Shown here piece after piece: positions 44,841 to 54,670 of a stretch of DNA of 64,000 nucleotides. Where the stretch lies: assembly GCA_034003955.1 (NCBI GenBank), contig JAVEXO010000003.1, positions 1-64,000 of the forward strand. The letters run 5' to 3'. How positions within the stretch are numbered: position 1 is the first letter of the stretch; each line of letters opens with the position of its first letter. The notes beneath the pieces were generated by a model that had not been told where the DNA came from, made no database searches, and worked only from the letters and a program-made list of their open reading frames with translations. The DNA comes from SZUA-370 sp034003955. GTDB taxonomy: Bacteria > Spirochaetota > Spirochaetia > Treponematales > UBA12059. The translations under genes and the position numbers were made by a program.

Positions 44841-45377
44841 TCAAGCTTTGGACTTTCCTGAATCGGTAAGCCCGCTACCTGTAAAAAAGCCAGCCAACAC
44901 GAGCAGTATTCCACAGACGACGACTGCCGAATCGGCTACATTGAAGGTAGGCCAGCGCTCCAGGCCAAACAATCCATAGAATTTAACAGATAAAAAATCT
45001 ATGACACCGTCGGGCCTGAATATTCTGTCCAGGATGTTTCCTACGCCGCCACCCAGGATTCCACAGAGAGCCCATCTCTGGATACGGCTCAAGTCATTGG
45101 TTTTAAAATAGTACACGCATAAGGCGACCATCAAGGCTATGGGAATCAGTATGAGTATGGTAATGCGTAAGCCTTGGCTCAGGCTATCACCCATGCTAAA
45201 CGCCGCTCCTGTATTCTTCTGGTGTACGAGCCAGAAGAAGTCACCAAAGGCCGACCACCCTATACGCCCCGGTTTTATATTGGCAACTACCGCCATCTTT
45301 GTAATCTGGTCGAGCACCAGAACGAGAGCCGTCAATAAAAGCGGTGCAAACTTACTCTTTCTGGACTGTTCTGACAT
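44841..45377 (-). CDS. lspA: Lipoprotein signal peptidase (signal peptidase II)
   Basis: 178 residues with four transmembrane helices. Catalytic Asp residues are in GNILDRIFRPDGVID and NVADSAVV, and the NTGAAFS box is present. It cleaves prolipoprotein signal peptides in the inner membrane. The lipoproteins of this window (11644, 17848, 52371) are substrates in principle. The second ATG (45377) is preferred, since AGGAG lies 6 nt upstream and the first ATG touches it. Confidence 0.95.
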   Translation of the reverse strand: MSEQSRKSKFAPLLLTALVLVLDQITKMAVVANIKPGRIGWSAFGDFFWLVHQKNTGAAFSMGDSLSQGLRITILILIPIALMVALCVYYFKTNDLSRIQRWALCGILGGGVGNILDRIFRPDGVIDFLSVKFYGLFGLERWPTFNVADSAVVVCGILLVLAGFFTGSGLTDSGKSKA

Positions 45378-45413
45378 CGACATCTCCTAAGATAGCGGGA
45401 ATTCCTAAAGTCT

Positions 45414-46175
45414 TTACAGACCGGTAGGTACGTCTATGAACACGGTCTCTAATCCAAGTTCGCGAGAGACGGCCTCGGCTACGGCCTTCACCCCATGAAC
45501 CTCGGTCAAATAATGGCCGGCGGCAATGAAATTGAGACCGGCTTCGAGCGTCTCGTGATAGATGGAATGGGATGGTTCACCGGTAACAAACAGGTCGATG
45601 CCCTCGGCTATGGCCTGCAGCGACTCGAAGGCTGCGCCTCCTGAGACCACCGCGACAGACGATATCTGTTTTGTTCCAAAGGGAAGGAGGGTTCTGGGCC
45701 GATCTCCTGCCGGCAGGACTCGCCTGACAGCCTCTTCTATGCTTATAGACACATCGAGTCTGCCCCTGAAACCAATTTTGATACCATGGTAATCACCGAA
45801 AGGCTCTACAGCATTCAGGCCAAGCATCTTGGATAAGACGGCGTTATTACCAAGCTCAGGATGCGCGTCTAGTGGTAGATGGCAGGCATACAAGGCCATG
45901 TCTGCTCCTATGAGCTCGGCTATGCGTGCGCGCATGTTTCCTCTAATGGCTACGGGTTTACCCCAGAAGAGGCCATGATGGACGAAGAGAGCCTGTGCCC
46001 CTGCCTCACGAGCACGGATAATAGACTCGGAACAGGCGTCTACGGCGAAGGCAATCTTCGTCATGGGTTCCTTGGAACGACCCACCTGCAGCCCGTTGAG
46101 AGAATCATCAAGCTTTGCAAAGCGGCTTATTTCCAGCCGTGCTAAGGCCCATGTGTCAAATTCTTGTATATCCAT
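45414..46175 (-). CDS. Nif3-like dinuclear metal-centre protein
   Basis: 253 residues. Metal ligands FVHHGLFW near 60 and the AGHYLTEVHG motif near 215 are those of the NIF3/YbgI family. LPLDAHPELGNN is also typical, and the insert seen in long members is absent. Members may be GTP cyclohydrolase-like enzymes; the function is unclear. Start 46175 (MDIQEFDTWALARL) by homology. Confidence 0.9.
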   Translation of the reverse strand: MDIQEFDTWALARLEISRFAKLDDSLNGLQVGRSKEPMTKIAFAVDACSESIIRAREAGAQALFVHHGLFWGKPVAIRGNMRARIAELIGADMALYACHLPLDAHPELGNNAVLSKMLGLNAVEPFGDYHGIKIGFRGRLDVSISIEEAVRRVLPAGDRPRTLLPFGTKQISSVAVVSGGAAFESLQAIAEGIDLFVTGEPSHSIYHETLEAGLNFIAAGHYLTEVHGVKAVAEAVSRELGLETVFIDVPTGL

Positions 46176-46251
46176 GAGGGCAGTATATCCCGTAGGCCCA
46201 GGCGCGAGCAATACTCGCGGCGCGAGCAAAAGCCTAAGCGCGGGTATCAGC

Positions 46252-47154
46252 CTAGTTCTTAAAGCGCTCGCCTAAGAATCGTTTCATTTCATTGAAGGCG
46301 AGGCGGCTTTCTGGTATCAGGTCTCCCAGCACCGGCCAGACATGCCATAGGTCATCCCAGATACGCAGCTCAACATCTACCCCGGCAAGAAGAGCCGCCT
46401 TTTGCAAGGCAAGCGAATCGTCAAGCAGAACCTCTCCAGAGGCTACCTGGATGAACAGGGCCGGGAAGTCTTTAAAATCAGCAAATACCGGTGATACGAG
46501 TGGATTGCTTAGACCGTCGTCCCCTGCGTAGTGACGAGCCCACAGATCGAGCATCTCAGTCTTGAGCAGTATCTCAGTGGAAGCGTTAGAGGCATGGCTA
46601 TCGGATGCATTGGTCAAGTCTGCCCACGGCGATAGACATAGCACGGCACCGGGCAGAGCCTCTCCCGCATCACGCAGTGCCAGCACGGTGGCAAGACAGA
46701 GCCCCCCTCCGGCAGAATCACCCGAGAGAATGATATCGGAGGCCTCGTAGCCCTGCGTTCTGAGCCAGCGAAACGCCTTGAGGCCGTCATCCAGGGCGGC
46801 CGGAAACACATGCTCGGGTGCCAGGCGGTATTCAGGCAGGACGATGCGCATACCCATGGCTCGTGACATGGGAACACAGAGCATCAGATAGGCGGCGATG
46901 GAGCCTGTTACATACCCACCACCGTGTAGATGCAGTATGACCCTGCGTTCAAGAGCCTCCGGAGGTCGTATGGAGACGGCTGGCATGCCGTCTATATCGA
47001 AAGCCTCTATGCCTATATTCTTTGGGAATGGTACGTGGAAGCGGCTGTTCTTGTTAGAACGCAGGCGTTCTGCCGGGATGCTTAGGCCTGATTCCTTGAA
47101 GACCCTCCGGATTGCCGATCGCCAGAATCGAGTTCTAAGGCTTATAGACATCAT
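46252..47154 (-). CDS. HSL-family alpha/beta hydrolase (esterase)
   Basis: About 300 residues. The oxyanion motif LHLHGGGYVTGS and nucleophile elbow SGDSAGGGL define hormone-sensitive-lipase-type esterases. The catalytic Asp is probably in VASGEVLLDD and the His in DLWHVWPVL. No signal peptide. Start near 47154; GGAGG is only 1 nt upstream, so the ATG at 47151 is an equal choice. It probably cleaves short acyl esters. Confidence 0.85.
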   Translation of the reverse strand: MMSISLRTRFWRSAIRRVFKESGLSIPAERLRSNKNSRFHVPFPKNIGIEAFDIDGMPAVSIRPPEALERRVILHLHGGGYVTGSIAAYLMLCVPMSRAMGMRIVLPEYRLAPEHVFPAALDDGLKAFRWLRTQGYEASDIILSGDSAGGGLCLATVLALRDAGEALPGAVLCLSPWADLTNASDSHASNASTEILLKTEMLDLWARHYAGDDGLSNPLVSPVFADFKDFPALFIQVASGEVLLDDSLALQKAALLAGVDVELRIWDDLWHVWPVLGDLIPESRLAFNEMKRFLGERFKN

Positions 47155-47231
47155 GCCTCCCTCGCGTTTATTAATGCTTGAGCCAGTACTGGCTGCCGGG
47201 GCGTCGATGCTCAACAACCCCAGCCTCTGCC

Positions 47232-48572
47232 TTACTTCTTTGGGTATGCTATCAGATCAGCAAGATAGGGTTTCTTCTGCAGATCCTTGACGAGGCCCTG
47301 AGCACGCTGCTTGTTGACATACTCTGGGCTCTGGAAGCTGTAGGTATACTTGGTGTGAACGTCGTAACTGCCGTTCATCAGGGCGTAGGCATCCTCTGTC
47401 ATCACCAGTTCTTCATCTGTGGGTATGACGTAGACCTTAACCGGGCTGTCCGGCGCGCTTATCTCAAGCTCGGCGTTACGGCACTTGGCCTTTTCGTTGC
47501 GGGCTGGGTCAACCTTGATACCCATGTTCTGTAGGCCCATGGTAGACAGATGCCTGGTAACGGGTCCCATCTCCCCTACGCCGGCGGTGAAGACTATGGC
47601 ATCGACGCGACCGAGGGCGGCATAGTAGGCACCTATATACTTCTTTATGCGGTAGCCTTCCAGCTCCTGGGCCAATATGGCAACCTTATCGCCTGCCTCT
47701 GCCGCATTCTCAATATCACGCCTGTCTGACCATCGGCCTGTTATGCCAAGCACGCCCGATTCCTTGTTCAAAGCCTTCTCGACATCGGCAGGCGATAGTC
47801 CGCCCTTCTTCATCATATGAAAGACTATGCCCGGGTCGATGTCACCCGAACGGGTACCCATGACGAGGCCTTCCAGAGGGGTCATCCCCATCGATGTGTC
47901 GTATGAACAACCATTCTTGACGGCGTTTATAGACGAACCGTTGCCTATATGGGCTATGATTATATTGGATTCAAAGGGATTCTTTCCCAGGAGTACCGAG
48001 GCACGCTTGGCCGTATAGAGGAAGCTGGTGCCATGAAAGCCATAGCGCCTTACCATATGCTTTTCATACCACTCGTGTGGCAAGGCATAGGTGTAGCTGG
48101 TGCTGGGCATGGTTTGGTGCCAGGCGGTGTCCATGATTGCGCAATGTGGTACGTTTGGAAGAACGGCCTTGGCAGCCTCAACGCCGGTTATATTGGCGGG
48201 GTTATGCAGGGGAGCCAGGTCTATGAGATCCTTGAAGGTGGCCAGGGACTCATCGGTGATGAGCACCGAGCGGGCAAACTTCATGCCGCCGTGAACCATA
48301 CGATGGCCTACGGCTCCTATGTCATTCATTGATTTCACGACGCCATGCTGTGGGTCCGTAATGGTATTGAGTATAAGCTCCACGGCTACGATGTGATTGG
48401 GGCATTCGTGTTCTATGCCAACATCTGCTATGCCAGGCGCCTTGTGGTTTATTATTGAACCTTCCTGGCCGACACGTTCAACGATGCCACTAGCGAGGAC
48501 GTTCTGCTCTTCCCAATCGTAAACCTGATACTTCACTGACGAGCTTCCGCAGTTGAGGGTGAGTATGACCAT
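47232..48572 (-). CDS. ackA: Acetate kinase
   Basis: 446 residues. Motifs: ILTLNCGSSSVKYQVYD, GHRMVHGG, DTAWHQTMP, VMGTRSGDIDP, FTAGVGEMGP and IPTDEELVMTEDA. It makes ATP from acetyl phosphate, so the organism probably ferments to acetate. It is about 40 residues longer than typical, with a C-terminal extension (YTYSFQSPEYVNKQRAQGLV). No pta gene adjacent. Confidence 0.95.
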   Translation of the reverse strand: MVILTLNCGSSSVKYQVYDWEEQNVLASGIVERVGQEGSIINHKAPGIADVGIEHECPNHIVAVELILNTITDPQHGVVKSMNDIGAVGHRMVHGGMKFARSVLITDESLATFKDLIDLAPLHNPANITGVEAAKAVLPNVPHCAIMDTAWHQTMPSTSYTYALPHEWYEKHMVRRYGFHGTSFLYTAKRASVLLGKNPFESNIIIAHIGNGSSINAVKNGCSYDTSMGMTPLEGLVMGTRSGDIDPGIVFHMMKKGGLSPADVEKALNKESGVLGITGRWSDRRDIENAAEAGDKVAILAQELEGYRIKKYIGAYYAALGRVDAIVFTAGVGEMGPVTRHLSTMGLQNMGIKVDPARNEKAKCRNAELEISAPDSPVKVYVIPTDEELVMTEDAYALMNGSYDVHTKYTYSFQSPEYVNKQRAQGLVKDLQKKPYLADLIAYPKK

Positions 48573-48656
48573 GAGTTCTCCTTGTCTCGTGTTTAAACCG
48601 CATTGTAGCAGAGCCAGGCTTGGCGAACAAGTCGCGGCTATTGGCAGGGGACGATG

Positions 48657-49826
48657 TCAGTTTGAGAGCATCACCTGGAGTATCTGAAGCACGGGAAAGA
48701 TGATGCATACGAATATGAAGACGATATCGAGTACAAGCATTGTTCTTTCGCTACGCTCTACCTTGACTATCTCGTAGATGCTCTGTAGTGCATCGAGACG
48801 CCTTTCGACGGATCTGGTCCAGCCTGAGGTGTTGAAGATGCTGCATATATGCTCGTATACCATGCCCAGAAAATAATCTCCAATGATCTTGGCGCTATTC
48901 TCCAGGTTTTCCAGTATGAAGAGAGCGTCGAGCCTGAGCGCTTGCAGGTTGCCGAATTTCTTACGCAAGGCTCCCGGCTTTATCTTCCTTAGCCTGTCGT
49001 TGCCTTTTATGGATATGCTGTTAATATCGTCTTCGGCTTCGTCCAGCCAGCGGTCCAGGAGCCTGTCGAGCGTGACCAGTTCCAGATACTGGTAGTTAGC
49101 CAGTTCACAGATGAGGAGGACGTCCTCATAATCCCTCTCCGAGTCTATGATTATGCAGCGATCGAGATCGAAGACGGCAACGTCGCGGTCGCTATAGGAA
49201 AGCGGGTTGCGCATGGCATTACGCACCTGGGACTCGTTGAGGGGATAGCCCCAGGGTTCGCCCGCAAGAAGTGTCGTCAGGTCCTTCTCGTTGTCTTTCA
49301 TGAAACGGCGCGGGTCGATGGCAACATCGGCAAAGCAAAATGCCAGGTAGCTCTCTGTATCCGGCTTTTTCCTGGGGCCTGAAACCGCAGGCATGACCTC
49401 TTCAAGCACCGCCTGATAGCGCTCGTCTATGTACGAATCAAGATCGCGTATGCTAGCCGATACCGGTTTGTTTTCTATACCATGGAGATCCTCGAGGGTG
49501 GCGTTTACCTTCAACCTGACGACTATTGACATGACGCCGTCATCATAGAGTCGAGCCGATGCTGCAAACCCTTCTATTGAATCCTCTACAAAAACCTTCT
49601 TAAGACCAGAGCGCAGATCGACGCAGAGCGGTGTCGGCATGGTGAGTGACGAAGGTGTATCGCGTCGCCTTACTATACGCATGCCAGGAATACCTGGCAG
49701 GAGAGCCGCGGCCTTCGTCAGGTCTATGGATCGGCCAAAGTCAAACAGGGATATACGCACTATCTCCACTGAATAGCTTGGCGCGCTTCGTGGCTTACGC
49801 TTTCTGGGAGATGTGGTTCCTGTCAT
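48657..49826 (-). CDS. DUF155/RMND1-like membrane-anchored protein
   Basis: 389 residues. It starts with a basic tail and has a conserved central region (YSDRDVAVFDLDRCIIIDSE). A C-terminal helical segment (SVERRLDALQSIYEIVKVER) is followed by a single TM (VLDIVFIFVCIIFPVLQIL) at the extreme C-terminus. That tail resembles DUF155/RMD1 proteins; the N-terminal match is weak. It overlaps the PASTA gene by 4 bp (ATGA), so it is the last gene of the def-fmt unit. Confidence 0.5.
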   Translation of the reverse strand: MTGTTSPRKRKPRSAPSYSVEIVRISLFDFGRSIDLTKAAALLPGIPGMRIVRRRDTPSSLTMPTPLCVDLRSGLKKVFVEDSIEGFAASARLYDDGVMSIVVRLKVNATLEDLHGIENKPVSASIRDLDSYIDERYQAVLEEVMPAVSGPRKKPDTESYLAFCFADVAIDPRRFMKDNEKDLTTLLAGEPWGYPLNESQVRNAMRNPLSYSDRDVAVFDLDRCIIIDSERDYEDVLLICELANYQYLELVTLDRLLDRWLDEAEDDINSISIKGNDRLRKIKPGALRKKFGNLQALRLDALFILENLENSAKIIGDYFLGMVYEHICSIFNTSGWTRSVERRLDALQSIYEIVKVERSERTMLVLDIVFIFVCIIFPVLQILQVMLSN

Positions 49827-50833
49827 TTTCCGGCCTCCACCCGTGCTACGACCTTATTGAGGACCTGTAGTACGAGCACACTACCGGCGGGCAGCACGTA
49901 TGGCATGGTAAACAAGGTGCCTGGGTGATCTACCGATATGAGGGGAATTCTAGCACCAGTCGGCGGCTCGGCATAGAGCACGCTCCTCAGAGGATAAGGA
50001 TATTCGGGTAAGCCTTGAGAGAAGAGACCAGAAACAACACCATCTGCCGGCTCTGGTGCACCGAAGACTATCGATACAGGCGCACCTGGATCCTCGAGCG
50101 TCCCAGGTACTGGAAGCTGGGCTACGACGGTAGCTGGTCGTTCTCGGCCTTCTGTTGGTCGCATGGTGAACAAGAATGCGACACCAGACTTCTCTAACTG
50201 AAGCGCCGCGTCCTGCAATGACAGACCTACAAGGTCGGGAACCTTGACCTTGGCCTTTTCAGGTCCTCGTGATACGACGAATGTCAACTGGGTAGGCCCC
50301 GACAGTTCCATCTCCGGAGCGGGTGACTGCTCCAGTATCGTGCCGGCCGGGCTCTTGTCGTATATGTATATAGATGGTTCTTTGACGGTGATGAGCTGGC
50401 GAGTCGAACTAAACACCGTCTGGAGGTGAATCTTTACATCATCGATGCTCTGACCTATGTAGTCGCCCACCTTGTCCTGGGCCGCACCCCTGGAAATGAC
50501 CAAGGCTATGCGCCTGCCTGCCTTGACGATTGCTCCGGGAGGAGGATCCTGCTCCAGTATCCTGCCACGTGTATCAGGATCACTCGAGAAGCGAAGCGAG
50601 ACGCGCGGATAGAGTTCTTTTTCCTGTAGTTTTACAAGGGCTGATGATAGTTCCATGTCTACGACATTGGGTACAAGCGTCTGTTCCTCGCCACGCAGGG
50701 CCAGGAAGAATGCTATGAGACCGGAAAGTCCCATGAGAACGACGAGGGCACTGAGAGACAGTATCGCCGTACGGTAGTGTCGGGTTTCAAGCCCGTCGAG
50801 TTTCTTGAAGTCAAATAATGAGCGAAGATCCAT
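49823..50833 (-). CDS. Membrane protein with three PASTA domains
   Basis: 336 residues. A cytoplasmic tail of about 20 is followed by one TM (AILSLSALVVLMGLSGLIAF) and three PASTA repeats (VPNVVDMELSSALVKLQEKE; VGDYIGQSIDDVKIHLQ; VPDLVGLSLQDAALQLEKSG). PASTA modules bind peptidoglycan or related ligands. No kinase domain is attached, unlike PknB-type proteins. It follows fmt and precedes the DUF155-like gene. Confidence 0.85.
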   Translation of the reverse strand: MDLRSLFDFKKLDGLETRHYRTAILSLSALVVLMGLSGLIAFFLALRGEEQTLVPNVVDMELSSALVKLQEKELYPRVSLRFSSDPDTRGRILEQDPPPGAIVKAGRRIALVISRGAAQDKVGDYIGQSIDDVKIHLQTVFSSTRQLITVKEPSIYIYDKSPAGTILEQSPAPEMELSGPTQLTFVVSRGPEKAKVKVPDLVGLSLQDAALQLEKSGVAFLFTMRPTEGRERPATVVAQLPVPGTLEDPGAPVSIVFGAPEPADGVVSGLFSQGLPEYPYPLRSVLYAEPPTGARIPLISVDHPGTLFTMPYVLPAGSVLVLQVLNKVVARVEAGK

Positions 50834-50869
50834 TCGTGGCTCCCGTGAGGGTCGTCGATAGGCTAGAAA

Positions 50870-51805
50870 TCAGCTCGCGCCAAGGCACGATCCGACCAGG
50901 CCTCGAGCGCCATTCGCGAAATCCTTCCAATGCATGGGTTTCTTGCCGCGAAGCTGTAGCCGCTCGAGGGCGATGAGTCCCTCCCCTGTTTGTACCATTA
51001 TACCTTTGGACTTGTCTACAGAAACTACTGTTCCCACAGCGACGTTCCCGCCTTCATCCGCGTACGGCCGCATTTCCAACAGCGACAAACGTTCTCCCGC
51101 CAGGGTAGAGTAAGTGCCTGGCCACGGGTAAAAAGCCCTGCAGCGTGCGTCTATCTCGAAGGCCGATGTGGCCCAGTCAATATGGCCTTCGTCCTTCGTA
51201 AGAGCCCTGCAGTATGTCGCCATGGCTTCATCCTGGGGCTCGTCTGTATCACGACCCGCGGCTATGTCGTCGATGGCCTGGGCAAGCATCTCGGCGCCTA
51301 TGCTCGCCGCAAGTGCCGACAGGCTCCCCGTTGTCTCGGTTCCATCAAGATCGATGAATCGACGGAACAGTATATCGCCTGAGTCCATCCTTGGAGCCAC
51401 GCGTTGTACGCTAACGCCAGTTTGCGTGTCACGATGCAGGATGGCAAACGGTATGGGTGCGCAACCTCGCCAACGCGGCAGAAGAGAGGGGTGAGCATTG
51501 ATACCGCCACGGGGGAACAGTGCCATGAACTTAGGACCGAATATATGGCCGTAGGCGAAGACGACGAGGAGTTCTGGCTGGAGCGCCGCTACCAGCTCTC
51601 GCTCGGTGTTGCCGAGCCACTGTGGAGACAGAACCGGTACACCCAAGGCTTCAGCGGCTTCTGTCACGGGCGTACAGGAAAAACAGAGGCCCCTACCCTT
51701 GGCTGATGGCGGATTGGTGAGCACGCCTACCAGCTCATGCCGGGCTGCTATCGCGGCTATAGAAGGCACGGCTATCTCCGGGCTGCCGGCAAACAGCACG
51801 CGCAT
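50870..51805 (-). CDS. fmt: Methionyl-tRNA formyltransferase
   Basis: 311 residues. The formyl-transferase core has INAHPSLLPRWRGCAPI and GVSVQRVAPRMDSGDIL, and the C-terminal domain ends with RLQLRGKKPM. It formylates initiator Met-tRNA using 10-formyl-THF. It starts 5 bp past the def stop. Length is normal. Confidence 0.95.
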   Translation of the reverse strand: MRVLFAGSPEIAVPSIAAIAARHELVGVLTNPPSAKGRGLCFSCTPVTEAAEALGVPVLSPQWLGNTERELVAALQPELLVVFAYGHIFGPKFMALFPRGGINAHPSLLPRWRGCAPIPFAILHRDTQTGVSVQRVAPRMDSGDILFRRFIDLDGTETTGSLSALAASIGAEMLAQAIDDIAAGRDTDEPQDEAMATYCRALTKDEGHIDWATSAFEIDARCRAFYPWPGTYSTLAGERLSLLEMRPYADEGGNVAVGTVVSVDKSKGIMVQTGEGLIALERLQLRGKKPMHWKDFANGARGLVGSCLGAS

Positions 51806-51810
51806 GGGAC

Positions 51811-52299
51811 TTAGGCCCTCATCCGTTTTTCATACTGGGCAAGCAGGCTTTCGCGCTTGCGTTCAGGCAACCTGTCTGTAAAGAGGATGCCATTGAGATG
51901 ATCAAGTTCGTGCTGTATGACCCTGGCAAGGAAGCCGTCGGCGTCGAGGGTAAAGCGGCGGCCGCGCTCGTTAAAGGCCTGCACCCGCACCTGCTGGGGT
52001 CTTTCAAGATCGGCATAGACGCCCGGTATAGACAGACAGCCTTCCTCGAACTTGGAAAGCTCGAGGCTTGTCTCGACTATCTGTGGATTTATAAAGACTC
52101 GCCTGGGTTCACCGTCTATCTGCATGACGAACACCTTCTTATTGAGACCAACCTGCGGCGCTGCCAGTCCTACACCCTTGCCAAGTATCATCGTCTCGAA
52201 CATCTTCTCCACGAGCTCTAGTAGTTCGGCATCGAAGGCTTCAACTGGTACCGTCGTATCACGGAGAACATCCGCTCCAATAGTATATATATCAAGCAT
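51811..52299 (-). CDS. def: Peptide deformylase
   Basis: 162 residues. All three motifs are present: GVGLAAPQVG, EGCLSIPG and HELDHLNG, which provide the metal ligands (one Cys, two His) and Glu. It removes the formyl group from nascent N-termini. First gene of def-fmt-PASTA-DUF155-like. Confidence 0.95.
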   Translation of the reverse strand: MLDIYTIGADVLRDTTVPVEAFDAELLELVEKMFETMILGKGVGLAAPQVGLNKKVFVMQIDGEPRRVFINPQIVETSLELSKFEEGCLSIPGVYADLERPQQVRVQAFNERGRRFTLDADGFLARVIQHELDHLNGILFTDRLPERKRESLLAQYEKRMRA

Positions 52300-52370
52300 A
52301 GCAATTCTACTCCTACCTTTTATTATAGTACCAAAAACCTGTTATGCGGTCAAAGCCGCCATCGACAAGC

Positions 52371-52916
52371 TCAGCGGTAGCCAGGCAGTGCCGACAGATC
52401 GAAGCTGTCTCCAGGCTTGAGCCCTACCCGTTCAAACCAGCCCTGGGGAGCCTCAAGTGCGTAGCGGACATGGCGTTCGCTCTCCACGGAAGCCAGGGAC
52501 TGTGGCTGCATGTCGTATAATTCCCGTATCACGCCATGAGCATCCAGGTAGGCTATAGACAGGGGTATCAGGGTGTTCTTCATCCAGAATGCAAGGCGAC
52601 GATCATCAGGATAGACAAACAGCATGCCACGCCCATCCTGCAACTCTGTCCTGTGCATGAGACCCGTTTCCTGCTCGGAGGGGCTTACGGCCAGCTCAAC
52701 AGTAATCACGACAGTACCCGAACGCAGATCTACGGTGGCAAGGCCCTTCTGGGGTTTTCCACTTGGCTTCTCAGGCTGGCTGGCAGCATTTGAATCGCCG
52801 GGCGCACAGGCTACAAGCGTGGAAAGAACGGAAAAAACCATGATGGTCGTAAAAACCAAGGCTCGAGCGCATAGGCGCCAATCGCGCCTAAGCCCGCTAC
52901 AGTGATTATTAATCAT
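52371..52916 (-). CDS. DUF192 lipoprotein
   Basis: 181 residues. A lipobox-like stretch (LSTLVAC) near residue 37 is followed by a linker and a DUF192 domain (LAVSPSEQETGLMHRTELQD; RLAFWMKNTLIPLSIAYLD). GGAGG precedes the ATG. The family is widespread and exported; no function is established. It has a 71-bp gap to def. Confidence 0.85.
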   Translation of the reverse strand: MINNHCSGLRRDWRLCARALVFTTIMVFSVLSTLVACAPGDSNAASQPEKPSGKPQKGLATVDLRSGTVVITVELAVSPSEQETGLMHRTELQDGRGMLFVYPDDRRLAFWMKNTLIPLSIAYLDAHGVIRELYDMQPQSLASVESERHVRYALEAPQGWFERVGLKPGDSFDLSALPGYR

Positions 52917-52999
52917 GGCTGACCTCCGATTCCAGGAGAAACAGCATACCCGCAGTGGAGCGCTACAGACAAGGGTGATGAACGATGCGGTTTACCTGC

Positions 53000-53371
53000 C
53001 TATTTTTTCCTTGACGAACGGTACTCCATGTCGCGTCGGCTAAGCACTATGAGCACACCGAGCCCTTCCTCGTTCTGTAAATCCTCAAGCTCTACCATGG
53101 TGCCTACCAGTTCCATTTCCAGTGCGTTGCGCCTACGCCCAACCAATGAGCCATAGTAGTTACCTATCTCAGGCTGAACGGGTCCTTCAAAGACACGGCG
53201 CAGGTAATCTTCATCTTCGGGCTGGAGCCGTATATCCTTGGCAGAAACGGCGCAAAACGAGCGGTCATCACCAAAGTCGTATGAAACCTTTACCGATCGT
53301 GATCCCTTGATATAAAAGTACTTCAGCACTTCTTCTGCTACACGCATCAGCTGGGTGGCATCAACGTTCAT
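53000..53371 (-). CDS. Small soluble protein of unknown function
   Basis: 123 residues. Not recognised; mixed alpha/beta, no signal peptide, no TM. It has a conserved-looking core (FGDDRSFCAVSAKDIRLQPE; GSLVGRRRNALEMELVGTMV). It overlaps the DUF1576 gene by 11 bp and so is translated with it. Confidence 0.5.
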   Translation of the reverse strand: MNVDATQLMRVAEEVLKYFYIKGSRSVKVSYDFGDDRSFCAVSAKDIRLQPEDEDYLRRVFEGPVQPEIGNYYGSLVGRRRNALEMELVGTMVELEDLQNEEGLGVLIVLSRRDMEYRSSRKK

Positions 53372-54659
53372 GTCTTCTCCAATCGCGTAGCCAATCCAGG
53401 ACTGGCAGGAATAGTCCGGCCGTTAAGCCCCCAGCGAAGCCATTATTATACAGATTAAGCCCCCCGTGTAGTGATCCTACTACCTGCACCAGTACCAAGT
53501 GAAACACTCCTGCCATGAATCCGGCAACAGGTCCATATTCACCGGATATCGGCGCCAAAGTAGTGACAAAAAGGATGGCGAGCTGGCTTGCCGGTGTATC
53601 AATGCCATAGTTGGACAACAGAGCCATCACTGCGGCTCCTAACATGGGGGGCAGGGTGTTGCGTGGATGCTTACCAAAGGCCGCAAAGCCAACGATGGTA
53701 AAGATGCCTCCTATGATGGGCCCGTTCCAGGATCCGCCCATGAGCAACACTATGGTACTAGACAAGAGGCCCATCACACCCATGTTGACCAGGGTGACGC
53801 CAAGCCCATAGAAGCGTACAAAATCGCTTACAAGGCGGCCTGATGATCCAAGGAGCCTTCTATAGGCGGATAACCAGTGCCTGTCCAGCCTCATACCGAC
53901 GACCATCATCGAAACAAAGAGGAAGGCTAGGTACGGCAGCGCTGCCTTGGGCCCAAATGCTGCCCAGCGGAACTCGCCGGCCAGGGGTATGTTGAATGCC
54001 TTGAGCGCAGACATCACGACCGTTCCCACGAGTCCTGCAGTAAAACCGATGTTGTATAGATTGTAGCCACGATGAAAATCGAGAGCATGCTTGGCTACGG
54101 GCAATATGAAGAATCCTGTAGTGGCTCCTACGAGCAATGCTAGCAAGAAATTCCATGGTTGATGGAGACCCAAGCCGAAGGCCACTTCACTCGACAGGGG
54201 CGCAAGTGCCGTGCCGAACAGAGCCACAATAATGTTCTCCCCAAAGGGGCGGTGGTTAGCCCTTGAATACAGCCAAGCCCCAAGAAAGCCAGGCCAGATG
54301 TTGAGTATATTCTTGCCAAACAGGGCAAAGCCGCCTATCGTGAACATGGCGGCTATGGCCGGTCCAGAGATCGTCACCCTGGTAAAGATGAGCAGCAAGA
54401 AAGCAACGGCCACGCAGAGAGCCGCATTTATCATCGCAGGCCCCATGCCGGCTATGCCGGTATAGTCGTTTATAAGTATGTCCGGGCTCAGGATGATGCC
54501 CCCAAGCCCCCTCGCTATGGCCTTGAAGTCGAATCGTGAAACAACTAGACCAAAGACAAGGAGAAAGCTGGGAAAAATAAAAAGCCCTTTGCGGGCATGC
54601 CCCGAATCGGTCTCCAAGTCATTGGTAGGCGGTTCGTAAGGTATGAATTTCTGATTCAT
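53361..54659 (-). CDS. DUF1576 multi-spanning membrane protein
   Basis: 432 residues with about ten to twelve helices and an internal duplication: IGGFALFGKNILNIWPGFLG in the first half resembles VGFAAFGKHPRNTLPPMLG in the second. This is the pattern of DUF1576. Transport is likely, substrate unknown. Its promoter region (54660-54771) is divergent from the P-II operon and carries a 7-bp inverted repeat. Confidence 0.8.
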   Translation of the reverse strand: MNQKFIPYEPPTNDLETDSGHARKGLFIFPSFLLVFGLVVSRFDFKAIARGLGGIILSPDILINDYTGIAGMGPAMINAALCVAVAFLLLIFTRVTISGPAIAAMFTIGGFALFGKNILNIWPGFLGAWLYSRANHRPFGENIIVALFGTALAPLSSEVAFGLGLHQPWNFLLALLVGATTGFFILPVAKHALDFHRGYNLYNIGFTAGLVGTVVMSALKAFNIPLAGEFRWAAFGPKAALPYLAFLFVSMMVVGMRLDRHWLSAYRRLLGSSGRLVSDFVRFYGLGVTLVNMGVMGLLSSTIVLLMGGSWNGPIIGGIFTIVGFAAFGKHPRNTLPPMLGAAVMALLSNYGIDTPASQLAILFVTTLAPISGEYGPVAGFMAGVFHLVLVQVVGSLHGGLNLYNNGFAGGLTAGLFLPVLDWLRDWRRHER

Positions 54660-54670
54660 GAAGGCGTATT

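Noticed and set aside
46185..46240. Direct repeat of GGCGCGAGCAA
   Set aside because: Two short copies only; no spacing or structure suggesting CRISPR or iterons.
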